Made by a program: the position numbers and the translations under genes. A DNA stretch of 32,076 nucleotides from a virus, in IMG/VR virus record IMGVR_UViG_3300002144_000328, positions 1 through 32,076 of that record; one strand, written 5' to 3'. The first letter of the stretch is position 1; each line of letters begins with the position of its first letter. This document shows positions 22,104 to 30,705 of the stretch, piece after piece. The notes beneath the pieces are model-generated. The model did no database searches. It worked only from the letters and a program-made list of their open reading frames with translations, and was not told where the DNA came from.

Positions 22104-23292
22104 CCTTCAGCACTTCTTTCAATGCTTCTACTAATTGTATCATCATTACATCGTCGTGGTAAGGTGTAGGTGCGATTCTTAGTCTTTCAGTTCCAGCTTC
22201 TACAGTAGGAGCGTTAATTGCTTGAATGTAAATACCGTATTCATTCAGAAGACGATCACTAGCAGTTTTACATTTAAACGCATCATTGACCATTACTGGC
22301 ACAATATGCGTACACGCGTCTTCATGCACTGGGATACCAGCTTCTGCAAGCATTTGTTTAAGTTTTACAGCTTTTTCTTGATGTGCATCTCTTAAGGAAG
22401 AATGGTCGCGGAGGTATCTGATTGATGCAAGAGCTCCTGCGCAGATGACTGGGCTTGTTGATGTCGTAAATATGAACCCACTAGCAACACACCTAATAGC
22501 ATCAACGATATTGCTGTTACCGACAATATAGCCACCTTGGACTCCAAATGCTTTTCCGAGGGTTCCATTTAGAATATCGATCCTTTCTGATAATCCTAAC
22601 TTTTCACAAAAACCTCCGCCTTGTGGACCGTATAATCCAACAGCGTGAACTTCATCGATATATGTCATTGCGTTGTATTTATCTGCGAGATCACAGATAG
22701 CTTCCATAGGACTGATATCGCCATCCATAGAATAAACAGATTCAAATACAATACAAGGAATTTGGTTATTTATATTGCATTGAAACAGCGCTTCTTCTAG
22801 TTCGTCTAAATTATTATGTTCAAAAATCATTTTATCTGCACGGCTATGTGACATACCAACGATTAAAGATGCATGGTTTTTACTATCAGAAACAAAACAA
22901 ATATTAGGAATAATTTTACTTAATGCGATAAGTGTCCATTCGTTAGCAACATAAGCGCTTGTAAATAGCAAAGCTGCATCTTTTTTATGTAGACTTGCAA
23001 GCTCTCGTTCTAGTGTTACGTGGTATTGAGATGTGCCACCAATATTACGAGTACCACCAGAGCCAGAGCCTGATTGATCTAGTGCAGTGTGCATAGCGCT
23101 AATCACATATTCATTTTGGCCCATACCTAGATAATCATTTGAACACCAATTTACGATATTCTTTGGTGCGTATTTTCCGTACCAAATAGCTTCAGGGAAA
23201 GCACCACGCTCTCTAAGAATATCATTAAATATTCTATATCGGCCATCTTTTTTAAAATCTTTTATTACAGCGTTAAAATATTCTTCATACAT
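22096..23292 (-). CDS. hemA: 5-Aminolevulinate synthase (ALAS, Shemin route)
   Basis: PLP enzyme that condenses glycine with succinyl-CoA into 5-aminolevulinate, the entry and usually rate-limiting step of tetrapyrrole synthesis in alphaproteobacteria. Motifs: WCSNDYLGM (49-57), [14 protein letters not shown] (75-88), His140 in [16 protein letters not shown] (213-222) and the PLP Lys247 in TLGKAFG. The C-terminal HIVPVMV and [13 protein letters not shown] separate it from the related KBL and BioF enzymes. At 398 aa it is full length, without a heme-regulatory N-terminal extension. ATG 23292 shares its A with the nrdB stop (TAATG). Confidence 0.97.
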   Translation of the reverse strand: MYEEYFNAVIKDFKKDGRYRIFNDILRERGAFPEAIWYGKYAPKNIVNWCSNDYLGMGQNEYVISAMHTALDQSGSGSGGTRNIGGTSQYHVTLERELASLHKKDAALLFTSAYVANEWTLIALSKIIPNICFVSDSKNHASLIVGMSHSRADKMIFEHNNLDELEEALFQCNINNQIPCIVFESVYSMDGDISPMEAICDLADKYNAMTYIDEVHAVGLYGPQGGGFCEKLGLSERIDILNGTLGKAFGVQGGYIVGNSNIVDAIRCVASGFIFTTSTSPVICAGALASIRYLRDHSSLRDAHQEKAVKLKQMLAEAGIPVHEDACTHIVPVMVNDAFKCKTASDRLLNEYGIYIQAINAPTVEAGTERLRIAPTPYHDDVMMIQLVEALKEVLKDG

Positions 23293-24419
23293 TATAATGA
23301 AAACCCCCTGAATGTATCAGAAGATACGTCTTGTTTTGTGCCACCTTGAATATAAGAAGTAATTTCTGTTTCTTGAGGAGCAACTTGTACATCAGCTCCA
23401 GAAATCCATTTTTGAGTCCACGGTAGCGGATTGCTTTTAATATTGTAAGGCGAAGTAAGCTTTACGTTGACCATGCGGCGCGTTGCGATGAACTCAATAT
23501 ATTGAGAAAGCAACTCTGTATTCAAACCAATCATACTGCCGTCTTTAAACAAATACTTTGCCCATTCTTTTTCTTGATCAACAGCGTCAACAAACATTTG
23601 AGTGCATTCTGCTTCTGTTTCTTCTGCGATCTTTACAAAGTCTGGATCTTCTTGTTTTAGTAGTTTAAGCATCATTTGAGTAGAAGCAAGGTGAAGGTTT
23701 TCATCACGGGCAATAAGCTTAATGATTTTAGCATTACCTTCCATTTTCTTTAATTCTGCAAATGCCCAAGAACAAGCAAACGATACATAGAAACGAACAC
23801 CTTCAAGAATGTTAACACTCATTAAGCAAAGGTACAACAGTTTCTTTAATTCATATAGATCAACTACAACTTTCTTACCGTTAACTGTATGTGTACCAAG
23901 GCCTAAAAGATTATAGTAGCCAGCCATCTCGATAAGAGCGTCGTAGTAACCTGAAATAGAATCAGCGCAATCTACAATTTCTTGCACATTAAGCATTTCA
24001 TCAAAGATCTTAGAAGGATTTGAATAGATGTTACGAATAATGTGAGTGTAAGACCTGCTATGAATTGTCTCAGAGAATGTCCAAGTAATAATCCAGTTTT
24101 CTAGCTCAGGTAAAGAAACTATCGAGCCAAAGCTTTCTGCAGGGGCTCGACCTTGAACAGAATCAAGGAGAATTTGACGTTTCAAGTTAGAAGTAAAAAT
24201 ATGCTGCTCGTGTTCAGTTAAAGCTTTGAAGTCTTTCGCATCTTGATAGATATCTACTTCTTCGGGCCGCCAAAAGAAACCTAGTTGCTTGTCTGTTAAC
24301 TGATCAAACTGCTTATACTTTAACGTGTCATATCGTTGAATTGTTGGCCCACCAGTTGGATCTAAGAAAGACGCGACTGAAGTGTGGTCAACACGGTTTT
24401 TGACATCAAAAACACTCAT
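23292..24419 (-). CDS. nrdB: Ribonucleotide reductase class Ia beta subunit
   Basis: Houses the di-iron centre and tyrosyl radical that drive ribonucleotide reduction. Iron ligands and radical site are all present: Asp86, Glu117, His120, radical Tyr124, Glu206, Glu240 and His243 (in [22 protein letters not shown] and ARDENLHL). 375 aa is normal. ATG 24419 with AGGA, 7 nt spacing. Has its own promoter 24453-24481, apart from nrdA, so the beta subunit and ALAS can be made at higher levels than alpha. Confidence 0.98.
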   Translation of the reverse strand: MSVFDVKNRVDHTSVASFLDPTGGPTIQRYDTLKYKQFDQLTDKQLGFFWRPEEVDIYQDAKDFKALTEHEQHIFTSNLKRQILLDSVQGRAPAESFGSIVSLPELENWIITWTFSETIHSRSYTHIIRNIYSNPSKIFDEMLNVQEIVDCADSISGYYDALIEMAGYYNLLGLGTHTVNGKKVVVDLYELKKLLYLCLMSVNILEGVRFYVSFACSWAFAELKKMEGNAKIIKLIARDENLHLASTQMMLKLLKQEDPDFVKIAEETEAECTQMFVDAVDQEKEWAKYLFKDGSMIGLNTELLSQYIEFIATRRMVNVKLTSPYNIKSNPLPWTQKWISGADVQVAPQETEITSYIQGGTKQDVSSDTFRGFSL

Positions 24420-24452
24420 CTAAATTTCCTTTGTAATTTCTTATTCTTTTAT

Positions 24453-24481
24453 ATAATAACACTTTTGGGTGCTAATGTCAA
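24453..24481 (-). promoter_or_regulatory. Sigma70-type promoter for nrdB-hemA, -10 TATTAT
   Basis: TTGACA (24481-24476), 17 bp, TATTAT (24458-24453), with AACGG before the -35 box. The -35 box is 3 bp past the nrdA stop. It would carry nrdB, ALAS, the 58-aa gene and DUF454. Confidence 0.82.
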
Positions 24482-24484
24482 CCG

Positions 24485-26782
24485 TTAAATTGTGCAACTT
24501 TCACAGGAATCATCATCTAATTCGCCTTCAGCTAAAGGAGCTTCAGTCATTTTATCCACATCAATTTCGCCTTGTCCATCGAATGTGTTGAAGTAATAAA
24601 GCTGCTTGCCACCGTATTTGTAGAACATAAGTAAGTGTTGCAAAAGAACGCTCATTGGAATTTTTTCGTCTTCAAAGAATTGCGGGTTGTAGCTTGTATT
24701 AACACTAATGCCCTGATCAATATACTTCTGCAGTACCGCCATAATTTTCAAATAACCTTCAGGAGATTTTTGCTCCCATAATAAATCATATTTATTCTTT
24801 AGACGACGATACTCTGGAACAACTTGCTTGAGAACTCCATGCTTGCTCTGCTTAACACTTATAAGACTGCGTGGTGGTTCTATACCATTAGTAGCGTTAG
24901 CGACCTGTGCAGAGGTTTCAGAAGGCATCAGAGCCATAAGAGTAGAGTTACGAATGCCAGTAGCTTTAAGTTGTTTGCGCAACCCTTTCCAATCCATGCG
25001 TTCTTTATGCTTGACTAATTCGTCAAGATCTTTTTTATATGTTTGGTTAGGTGTAATGCCTTGGCCATATTTAGTTTCATTGATACCAGAGATGTTACCA
25101 AACTCGACTGCTAGATCTGCTGAAGCTTTAATAAGGTAATATGACCATGCTTCTGCCCACTCGTCAATGAGTTCTAAGCCCTCTGGAGTGATAGCCTGAT
25201 AGCTTAAGTCATGCTTGGCAAGCCAATAAGCAAAGTTGATGATGCCCACTCCGATTGGTCTACGCTTCTCTGTGGACAGCTGTGCAGCAAGTACAGGATA
25301 GTTCTGGTAACTTAATAACGCATCTAATCCACGAACTGCTAGTGAACATGCTTTTTCAAAATCTGCAGGTGTTTTAATATTGCCCCAGTTGATAGCAGAT
25401 AAAGTGCAAAGACTAATTTCGCCATCAGGATCATTGATATCATTCAAAGGCTTAGTTGGTAAAGTAATTTCTGCACACAAGTTGCTTTGGCGAATAGGAG
25501 CAAGTTCTGGTAAGAATGATCCATGATCATTAGCATTATCTACGTTTTGCAGATAGATACGACCAGTGTTTTTACGCTCATCCATAAACGAACTAAACAA
25601 CGCTGCAGCTTTAAGTGTTTTCTTACGTAGCTTTGTATTACGCTCTGCTTTTTCGTATAGTTCACGGAACTTATCTTGATCTGCGTAGAACGCGTCGAAC
25701 AAGCCTGGAACATCACTTGGTGAGAACAAAGTAATATTGCCACCATTAATTAGACGTTCATACATCAACTTATTAAACTGTACACCGTAATCCATATGGC
25801 GAACTCGGTTATCTTCAGTACCTTTATTGTTTTTCAATACAAGAAGATCTTCTGCTTCATAATGCCAAATTGGGTAATAGATTGTACCAGCACCACCACG
25901 GACACCGCCTTGTGAGCAAGATTTAATCGCAGATTGAAAGTGCTTGTAGAAAGGAATAACACCTGTGTGGTATGCATCACCTTTACGAATAGGAGTACCG
26001 ATTGCTCGAATAGCCCCGCCGCCAATACCAATGCCAGCTTTTTGGCTTACATACTTTACAACAGCCGAAGCAGTAGCACTAATGCTGTCGAGAGAATCGC
26101 CAGTTTCAATAAGCACACAACTAGAGAATTGGCGCATTGGAGTCCGAACGCCAGCCATAACAGGAGTAGGCAAACTAATGTCGTGTAAGCTAATAGCATC
26201 GTAATAATCCTTCACATATTGCAGTCTAGTTTCTACTGGATAGTTATGGAACAGTGTAGCTGCAATAAGAATATAACACATCTGAGGTGTTTCAAAGATC
26301 TCACCAGTAACGCGGTTTTGAACAAGATATTTGCCACGAAGTTGCTCCATTGCAACATAAGTTAGCTGTTCATCGCGCTCGTGTTTAATGAATCCGTTAA
26401 TCTTATCCCATTCTTCATCGCTATAATGTGAGATAAGTTCTTCATCGTAAAACCCTCTTTCGATGTTTTTCACAACCAATTTACGCACATGAATTGGATC
26501 GTAACCGTCATATACTTCTTTGCGCAGAGCGTAGTTAATCAACCGGCCCCCAACAAATTGATAGTTTGGTGTTTCTTCGTTAATAAGATCAGCCGCAGCT
26601 TTAATTAAAGTCTCTTGGATTTCAGAAGTTTTCATTCCGGTATAAAACTGGATTTGACTTTTAATTTCAACTTCACTTGGACTAACACCGGTAATACCTT
26701 CACAAGCGTGGAAAACCACTTTATGAAGTTTTTCAACGTTCAACAGCTCTTTCGTGCCGTCTCGTTTAGTAACTTGAATCAT
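24485..26782 (-). CDS. nrdA: Ribonucleotide reductase class Ia alpha subunit
   Basis: Reduces ribonucleoside diphosphates to deoxy forms. An N-terminal ATP-cone (KRDGTKELLNVEKLH, about residues 6-95) gives allosteric control. The core has the active-site Cys of QFSSCVL, NLCAEITLP with the thiyl-radical Cys and Glu, LMPSETSAQVANATNGIEP, and the C-terminal CESC (760-763), the shuttle pair reduced by glutaredoxin (gene at 6982-7239). 765 aa, normal. ATG 26782 with AAGGAAG. Follows thyA in T4 order. Confidence 0.98.
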   Translation of the reverse strand: MIQVTKRDGTKELLNVEKLHKVVFHACEGITGVSPSEVEIKSQIQFYTGMKTSEIQETLIKAAADLINEETPNYQFVGGRLINYALRKEVYDGYDPIHVRKLVVKNIERGFYDEELISHYSDEEWDKINGFIKHERDEQLTYVAMEQLRGKYLVQNRVTGEIFETPQMCYILIAATLFHNYPVETRLQYVKDYYDAISLHDISLPTPVMAGVRTPMRQFSSCVLIETGDSLDSISATASAVVKYVSQKAGIGIGGGAIRAIGTPIRKGDAYHTGVIPFYKHFQSAIKSCSQGGVRGGAGTIYYPIWHYEAEDLLVLKNNKGTEDNRVRHMDYGVQFNKLMYERLINGGNITLFSPSDVPGLFDAFYADQDKFRELYEKAERNTKLRKKTLKAAALFSSFMDERKNTGRIYLQNVDNANDHGSFLPELAPIRQSNLCAEITLPTKPLNDINDPDGEISLCTLSAINWGNIKTPADFEKACSLAVRGLDALLSYQNYPVLAAQLSTEKRRPIGVGIINFAYWLAKHDLSYQAITPEGLELIDEWAEAWSYYLIKASADLAVEFGNISGINETKYGQGITPNQTYKKDLDELVKHKERMDWKGLRKQLKATGIRNSTLMALMPSETSAQVANATNGIEPPRSLISVKQSKHGVLKQVVPEYRRLKNKYDLLWEQKSPEGYLKIMAVLQKYIDQGISVNTSYNPQFFEDEKIPMSVLLQHLLMFYKYGGKQLYYFNTFDGQGEIDVDKMTEAPLAEGELDDDSCESCTI

Positions 26783-26818
26783 TCTTCTTCCTTTATAATA
26801 TAGCTATCTTGTAAACAA

Positions 26819-26826
26819 TATTTATA
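26819..26826 (-). promoter_or_regulatory. Candidate T4-type late promoter (TATAAATA) before nrdA
   Basis: Exact octamer overlapping the thyA stop, 36 bp upstream of the nrdA ATG. nrdA is not normally a late gene, so this may be chance in AT-rich intergenic DNA. Confidence 0.35.
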
Positions 26827-27706
26827 TTGCCATCTTAGCTTTAATTGTATCATGATGCAAGTAATTTGTCAACTTAAATTTACTAGCAGTGTCGTTATCA
26901 TATGCAGATATTAACTGTAATTCAAACTCGTTTTCAATAACAAGAGTTGGAGCTGGATATGCAGCGCGACTTAATTGCTCGTTTACTTGATCAATGTGAT
27001 TTTGATAAATGTGGGCATCACCGATAGTATGCACTAAGTCGCCAACACCTAGACCACATTCGCGTGCTATAATGTGTGTTAGAAGGGCGTATGATGCAAT
27101 GTTAAATGGCACACCCAGAAATACATCAGCGCTTCTTTGGTACATCTGGCAGCTTAGTTTGCCCTTATAAACTCGGAACTGAGCCATTACGTGACAAGGT
27201 GGAAGTGCCATGAAGTTGATTTGATTAGGATTCCACGCACTAAGAATTAATCGTCTACTATTTGGGTTTGTTTTGATTTCATTTAGAAGCCACTTAATTT
27301 GATCTGTGCCATAACTACTTCCAGGCCATTCATTGCCGATTTCGTTAAAGCCTCGCCATTGAAATCCATAAACTGGACCAAGTTCGCCATCTGCGTATCC
27401 TAGTGCTTTACCTTGCGCGTTTGCGTTTGCGGTCCAAATAGTTTGTTTGTTTACGAGTTCTTTTCTATCTTTGCCATATGTTAGCTCAGCTAGTCTACGC
27501 TCGTCAGTACTTCCTTCGAGGAACCACAACAATTCAGCAACTACTGATTTCCACGCAAGCTTCTTTGTAGTTACGGCAGGAAATCCTTCGCGTAGATCAA
27601 ACCGCATCTGATGGCCAAAAATAGAACGTGTGCCTGTTCCAGTACGATCATCTACATCTTCGCCTGACTCTATAATAATGCGCAGTAATCTTTCATAATC
27701 ATACAT
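26822..27706 (-). CDS. thyA: Thymidylate synthase (ThyA type)
   Basis: Methylates dUMP to dTMP with methylene-tetrahydrofolate. Catalytic Cys171 in LPPCHVMAQF; GVPFNIASYALLTH and GDAHIYQNHIDQV are the folate and dUMP contacts. 294 aa is normal. It is the ThyA type, not ThyX. ATG 27706 overlaps the dhfr stop by 8 nt. T4 has the same frd-td order. Confidence 0.98.
   Translation of the reverse strand: MYDYERLLRIIIESGEDVDDRTGTGTRSIFGHQMRFDLREGFPAVTTKKLAWKSVVAELLWFLEGSTDERRLAELTYGKDRKELVNKQTIWTANANAQGKALGYADGELGPVYGFQWRGFNEIGNEWPGSSYGTDQIKWLLNEIKTNPNSRRLILSAWNPNQINFMALPPCHVMAQFRVYKGKLSCQMYQRSADVFLGVPFNIASYALLTHIIARECGLGVGDLVHTIGDAHIYQNHIDQVNEQLSRAAYPAPTLVIENEFELQLISAYDNDTASKFKLTNYLHHDTIKAKMAI
26844..26872 (-). 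promoter_or_regulatory. Sigma70-type promoter inside the thyA end, for nrdA
   Basis: TTGACA (26872-26867), 17 bp, TACAAT (26849-26844), within the last codons of thyA and 61 bp upstream of the nrdA ATG. The AACTTG before it differs from the AACTG form. Confidence 0.72.
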
Positions 27707-28202
27707 TGTTTTTAATCCATTTTGTAATTGTTCCGAAGCTTTTTACTTCCCAAGATGTGGCAGAAAATTGCTTCATGATTTGTTCTTTTGGTAAGAAAGT
27801 ATCGCATTCATAATTGCTTTGAACGTTATTTAACCAAAGTTCGTCAATAATATCTAAGGAACTTTTAATCAGTTGGGCGCCGCCGATAATCCAAACATCT
27901 TGAGTACTTGATAGTATATTCAATCTTGATTTATAGATGTCCGGCTTTACAACTTCAACCATAAGATGGTCTAGTGTTCCCAGTGTATTTGAAACAATCA
28001 CATTATACCTGTTTGGTAATGGGCAGAACGAGTATGGTAAGCTATCCCAAGTGTTGCGACCCATAACAACAACAGATTCCCAAGTACATTCTTTAAACCA
28101 TTTCAAGTCTTCACTATTCTTTGGCCAAGGAAGATCGCCGTCTTTACCTATTCCCCATTGTGAATCGTGTGCTAATATAGCTCTAATCAAGTTTTTCTCC
28201 AT
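27699..28202 (-). CDS. frd: Dihydrofolate reductase
   Basis: Regenerates tetrahydrofolate for thymidylate synthase. AILAHDSQWGIGKDGDLPW (substrate and NADPH loop), VVVMGRNTWDSLP and WIIGGAQLIKSS are the family motifs. 167 aa, normal. ATG 28202 lies 16 nt inside the primase gene end; no clear RBS, so translation is probably coupled. Same order as T4 frd-td. Confidence 0.97.
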   Translation of the reverse strand: MEKNLIRAILAHDSQWGIGKDGDLPWPKNSEDLKWFKECTWESVVVMGRNTWDSLPYSFCPLPNRYNVIVSNTLGTLDHLMVEVVKPDIYKSRLNILSSTQDVWIIGGAQLIKSSLDIIDELWLNNVQSNYECDTFLPKEQIMKQFSATSWEVKSFGTITKWIKNNV

Positions 28203-29206
28203 GCTTGGAATTTCAATTCTGCTTGAAGACCTTTATACGTGTGGTCTTCAATTAACTTTTCTACATTCACGCCGGTGAGATGCATATCATTAATATCTTT
28301 ACCTAGAACATTATCAGGCCAAATACAAATTTTGTAACCATTCTTGATTACTTTTTCCATACGCTTATGAATTTCTTTATTGCGTGGCTCAGCATCGAAT
28401 ACGTATATAGCATTTTCATTTGCAGAGTTACCATTGCCTTCAGCGCCATTCATAGATATAGCATTTTCAAGGAACATACTATCTAGAGCACCTTCGACAA
28501 TGTAATATGGATGATCTAAGTTAACTTTGTCTAGACCGAAGATTTTTGGTCTTTCATCAAACATAATAGTTATATATCTGATTCCGTTAGGATTAAATCC
28601 ACGGGCTGATACACCAAAGACTTTGCCGTTTTCATCTAAGAACGGAATAACTAATCTTGGTTCATCTTTGCCAATTTTTGCTGGGTCAAACTTATCTGGT
28701 ATGATTTCGTTAATCCACGTCATAAAGTGGCGAGCATAAAACAAACGATAGTGATGTGCCGGAGGAATTTGTCGTGAAGTAATGTATTTCTTTATAGGAT
28801 GATCATGACTAAGTTGACTGATTTTTTTAAGCTTTTTGAGGGGATCTGAGTTAAACACAGGAGCTTTTGTTTTGAATTGCTCGGCTGAGTCTTCTTTCTT
28901 AGTATCCTTAATAGACGTATTTGCGTTAGTTACAAACTTTTCAGCAATATAATCGTTATACAATAAAGGATCTACAGTTTTAAGAAAGTTATTGAAACTA
29001 TGACTAGCCCCGCAGTTGTGACAGTAATAAGAGAACTTGTTATCTCGTTCTAGTAACCAACCACGAGCTTTTGAACGAGACTTCTCAGAATCGCCGCAAA
29101 TAGGACAGCGAAAATTGATTTTGTACGGATTAGTGTGTCTTATTTTGAAATGATCAAGACGACCAGAAAGCATCTGTGCAAATTGAATATCAATAAATTC
29201 TGCCAT
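28187..29206 (-). CDS. DNA primase, T4 gp61/DnaG type
   Basis: Makes RNA primers at the replication fork. An N-terminal zinc ribbon (CPIC at 34-37, CHNC at 62-65) binds template DNA. A TOPRIM core follows: YIVEGALDSMFLENAISMNG, the acid pair in VFDAEP, and IWPDNVLGKDINDM. 339 aa equals the T4 gp61 class. ATG 29206 with a weak GGA. Driven by the tandem promoters 29242-29270 and 29295-29323. Confidence 0.95.
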   Translation of the reverse strand: MAEFIDIQFAQMLSGRLDHFKIRHTNPYKINFRCPICGDSEKSRSKARGWLLERDNKFSYYCHNCGASHSFNNFLKTVDPLLYNDYIAEKFVTNANTSIKDTKKEDSAEQFKTKAPVFNSDPLKKLKKISQLSHDHPIKKYITSRQIPPAHHYRLFYARHFMTWINEIIPDKFDPAKIGKDEPRLVIPFLDENGKVFGVSARGFNPNGIRYITIMFDERPKIFGLDKVNLDHPYYIVEGALDSMFLENAISMNGAEGNGNSANENAIYVFDAEPRNKEIHKRMEKVIKNGYKICIWPDNVLGKDINDMHLTGVNVEKLIEDHTYKGLQAELKFQAWRKT

Positions 29207-29239
29207 AATAAAGAGTATCCACAGTGGTTATATACAGAT

Positions 29240-29267
29240 ACATTATAGCACAAAATAGCTATAATGT
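29240..29267 (-). promoter_or_regulatory. 10-bp perfect inverted repeat inside the primase promoter
   Basis: Arms 29240-29249 and 29258-29267, 8-nt loop. The arms reach into both the -10 and -35 boxes, so a protein bound there would block the promoter. Confidence 0.5.
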
Positions 29268-29270
29268 CAA
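29242..29270 (-). promoter_or_regulatory. Sigma70-type promoter for primase (proximal), perfect consensus
   Basis: TTGACA (29270-29265), 17 bp, TATAAT (29247-29242), 36 bp upstream of the primase ATG; AACGG precedes the -35 box. Confidence 0.9.
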
Positions 29271-29294
29271 CCGTTAGTTACATTATATAGATTA

Positions 29295-29323
29295 ATTATA
29301 TACTATTAATTGAGAGTTGTCAA
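29295..29323 (-). promoter_or_regulatory. Sigma70-type promoter for primase (distal), perfect consensus
   Basis: TTGACA (29323-29318), 17 bp, TATAAT (29300-29295), only 1 bp after the stop of the 164-aa gene. Second of a tandem pair 53 bp apart. Confidence 0.88.
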
Positions 29324-29324
29324 C

Positions 29325-29819
29325 TTAAAAAAGTGTATTCCATTGAATATTTGCTGCTATGGCGATGACTGCTGCACCTAGACCCATAATGTACCATTTC
29401 CATTGCTCGAGCAATTTAATACGATCATCCATTGATGTCATTTTTTTATCTAGAGCACCATTCATTTTTGCAAGCTGAACCATGATTTCTTCATTGCGTT
29501 CTTTGCGGTTTTCTGCCGACTCTTTGGCAAGTTTATCATGGTCTGCGTAAGCAGATTTGCGGTGTTCTTCTAATCGTGTATTGATATTTTCAACGGCGGC
29601 AATATCTTCTTTTTTATGTTGAATAACCATATCGCCAAGTTCATTGATTTTTTCAACAGTGTTCTTAAGTATTTCGCCTTGAACAGCAACTTTTTGCGAG
29701 ATGTCTGCCATTGATGCTAACGCAGTGTCGAATCGCCCGAAAAATCTTTCAATTTGCTTAAGATCTTTTTTTATTAACGCGACATCAGTCTTTAGACTAG
29801 TATCATTATCTTCAGACAT
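29325..29819 (-). CDS. Membrane-tethered coiled-coil protein, possible XhlA/holin-accessory type, 164 aa
   Basis: Residues 10-125 are a long coiled coil (DVALIKKDLKQIERFF onward); one C-terminal span (about 143-160, YIMGLGAAVIAIAANI). A coiled coil plus C-terminal anchor is the XhlA-like layout seen beside endolysin and holin genes. Its place next to the spanin pair and the endolysin supports a lysis role, but it may also be a structural or tail protein. ATG 29819 with AAGGAA, 7 nt spacing. Confidence 0.65.
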   Translation of the reverse strand: MSEDNDTSLKTDVALIKKDLKQIERFFGRFDTALASMADISQKVAVQGEILKNTVEKINELGDMVIQHKKEDIAAVENINTRLEEHRKSAYADHDKLAKESAENRKERNEEIMVQLAKMNGALDKKMTSMDDRIKLLEQWKWYIMGLGAAVIAIAANIQWNTLF

Positions 29820-29840
29820 TTGGTATTCCTTAGATTAGAA

Positions 29841-29871
29841 AACCTTACTAACTATTTTTGCTAGTAAGGTT
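29841..29871 (-). terminator. Stem-loop between the outer-spanin and coiled-coil genes, possible terminator
   Basis: 10-bp perfect arms (29841-29850 and 29862-29871), extendable to 12 with one G-U, 7- to 11-nt loop. Only TTTTC follows on the minus strand, so termination would be weak. It may instead be an mRNA-end or processing hairpin. Confidence 0.45.
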
Positions 29872-29901
29872 AATTTTATTTTAGATATATACTGCTTGTA
29901 T

Positions 29902-30258
29902 TTATTCATCCCAAACTTTCTCATATAATATAATTACTTGACGTTGTTGCTGAATATATGCTCTTACAGCACTTAAATTAGAAGCAATATCTTCATAACC
30001 TTTAGAAGTTAAAGCAAACAAAACTTTGTCATTTTTTAAATCTGCCATCACCTTCTCAAAATTCTCTGGTGTAACAACAATAAACTCTATATCTTTTAGA
30101 GAAAGAAGATCTGGCTGTATTACTATCGGTTTTGGTGGAACAACGTATTCAGTTTCAGTTACTATCTTCGCCGGTGGTTGTACTGGATTCGACGAGCACG
30201 CCGCGAGTGATAAGATCATCATAAATCCAAGGACATTCACTATTAAATGCTTTGCCAT
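29902..30258 (-). CDS. Outer-membrane spanin lipoprotein (Rz1-like), 118 aa
   Basis: Signal peptide with a lipobox ending SLAAC (Cys21), then a Pro-rich part (SSNPVQPPAKIV, VPPKPIVIQP) and a C-terminal folded stretch. The start overlaps the inner-spanin gene out of frame, the Rz/Rz1 layout. I choose ATG 30258 (GGAG, 8 nt); ATG 30276 has no RBS. Longer than phage lambda Rz1. It would join the inner spanin to fuse the membranes at lysis. Confidence 0.82.
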   Translation of the reverse strand: MAKHLIVNVLGFMMILSLAACSSNPVQPPAKIVTETEYVVPPKPIVIQPDLLSLKDIEFIVVTPENFEKVMADLKNDKVLFALTSKGYEDIASNLSAVRAYIQQQRQVIILYEKVWDE

Positions 30259-30676
30259 TTTTAGCGCTCCTTTCATTGTCTGTTAAAGGCGCACCAGATT
30301 CTAGCTCAAAGCATCTGAATGCTTTATTTGATGCGGTGTTGATAACTCTTTCAACTAGGGCAGGTTTAGCAGCGGCTAAGGCGCCAATATCATGTCTACC
30401 CAATCTGTCTTGGAGTTGGTTTTTTTGTTCGCGGATTAAGCTGTAACTTTGCTGTAGCTGTTGGAAATTTTCCCGCTGTGTTTCAAAGTTTGCTTCCATC
30501 CGAGCAATAGTATCAATATTCTTTTGATTAGCTTGCTCTATTTGTTCAACGTTCGCAGTTAATTGTGCGTTGTAAGCAGTTAATTCCATGATAGTAGCCT
30601 GAGTGGACTTGTAATACAAAGCTCCACCACCAGCTACTACCATAAGAATCATTCCGACATATATAAATGAGGGCAT
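30155..30676 (-). CDS. Inner-membrane spanin (Rz-like), 173 aa
   Basis: One N-terminal span (about residues 3-22, SFIYVGMILMVVAGGGALYY), then a coiled coil (about 25-95, ANVEQIEQANQKNIDTIARM and on), then a periplasmic end with CFELESGAPLTDNER and a further Cys. It overlaps the lipoprotein gene by about 104 nt. The span plus coiled coil plus overlapped lipoprotein fits an i-spanin. ATG 30676 has no RBS nearby; a 9-bp hairpin (30685-30705) lies just before it. Confidence 0.8.
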   Translation of the reverse strand: MPSFIYVGMILMVVAGGGALYYKSTQATIMELTAYNAQLTANVEQIEQANQKNIDTIARMEANFETQRENFQQLQQSYSLIREQKNQLQDRLGRHDIGALAAAKPALVERVINTASNKAFRCFELESGAPLTDNERSAKNGKAFNSECPWIYDDLITRGVLVESSTTTGEDSN

Positions 30677-30684
30677 AATAAGAT

Positions 30685-30705
30685 TAAGACGACTGGGTCG
30701 TCTTA
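30685..30705 (-). promoter_or_regulatory. 9-bp hairpin between the acidic gene stop and the i-spanin start
   Basis: Perfect arms 30685-30693 and 30697-30705 around a 3-nt loop; the TAA stop (30705-30703) is in the 5' arm. No T-run follows. Folding would bring the AAAGG at the gene end closer to ATG 30676, as known for T4 gene 25. Confidence 0.5.

Noticed and set aside
22767-22774. TATAAATA on the minus strand
   Set aside because: Lies inside the ALAS coding region with no gene start near; shows how often the octamer occurs by chance here.
22096-23292. Alternative reading of the PLP enzyme as 2-amino-3-ketobutyrate ligase or BioF
   Set aside because: HIVPVMV, the [10 protein letters not shown] ending and the [10 protein letters not shown] context are those of ALAS, and other heme genes are present.
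24828-25139. 103-aa open frame on the plus strand
   Set aside because: Antisense to nrdA conserved core; a shadow frame.
29841-29871. Strong rho-independent terminator
   Set aside because: Stem is good but the T-run is short and interrupted, so only a weak or uncertain terminator is listed.
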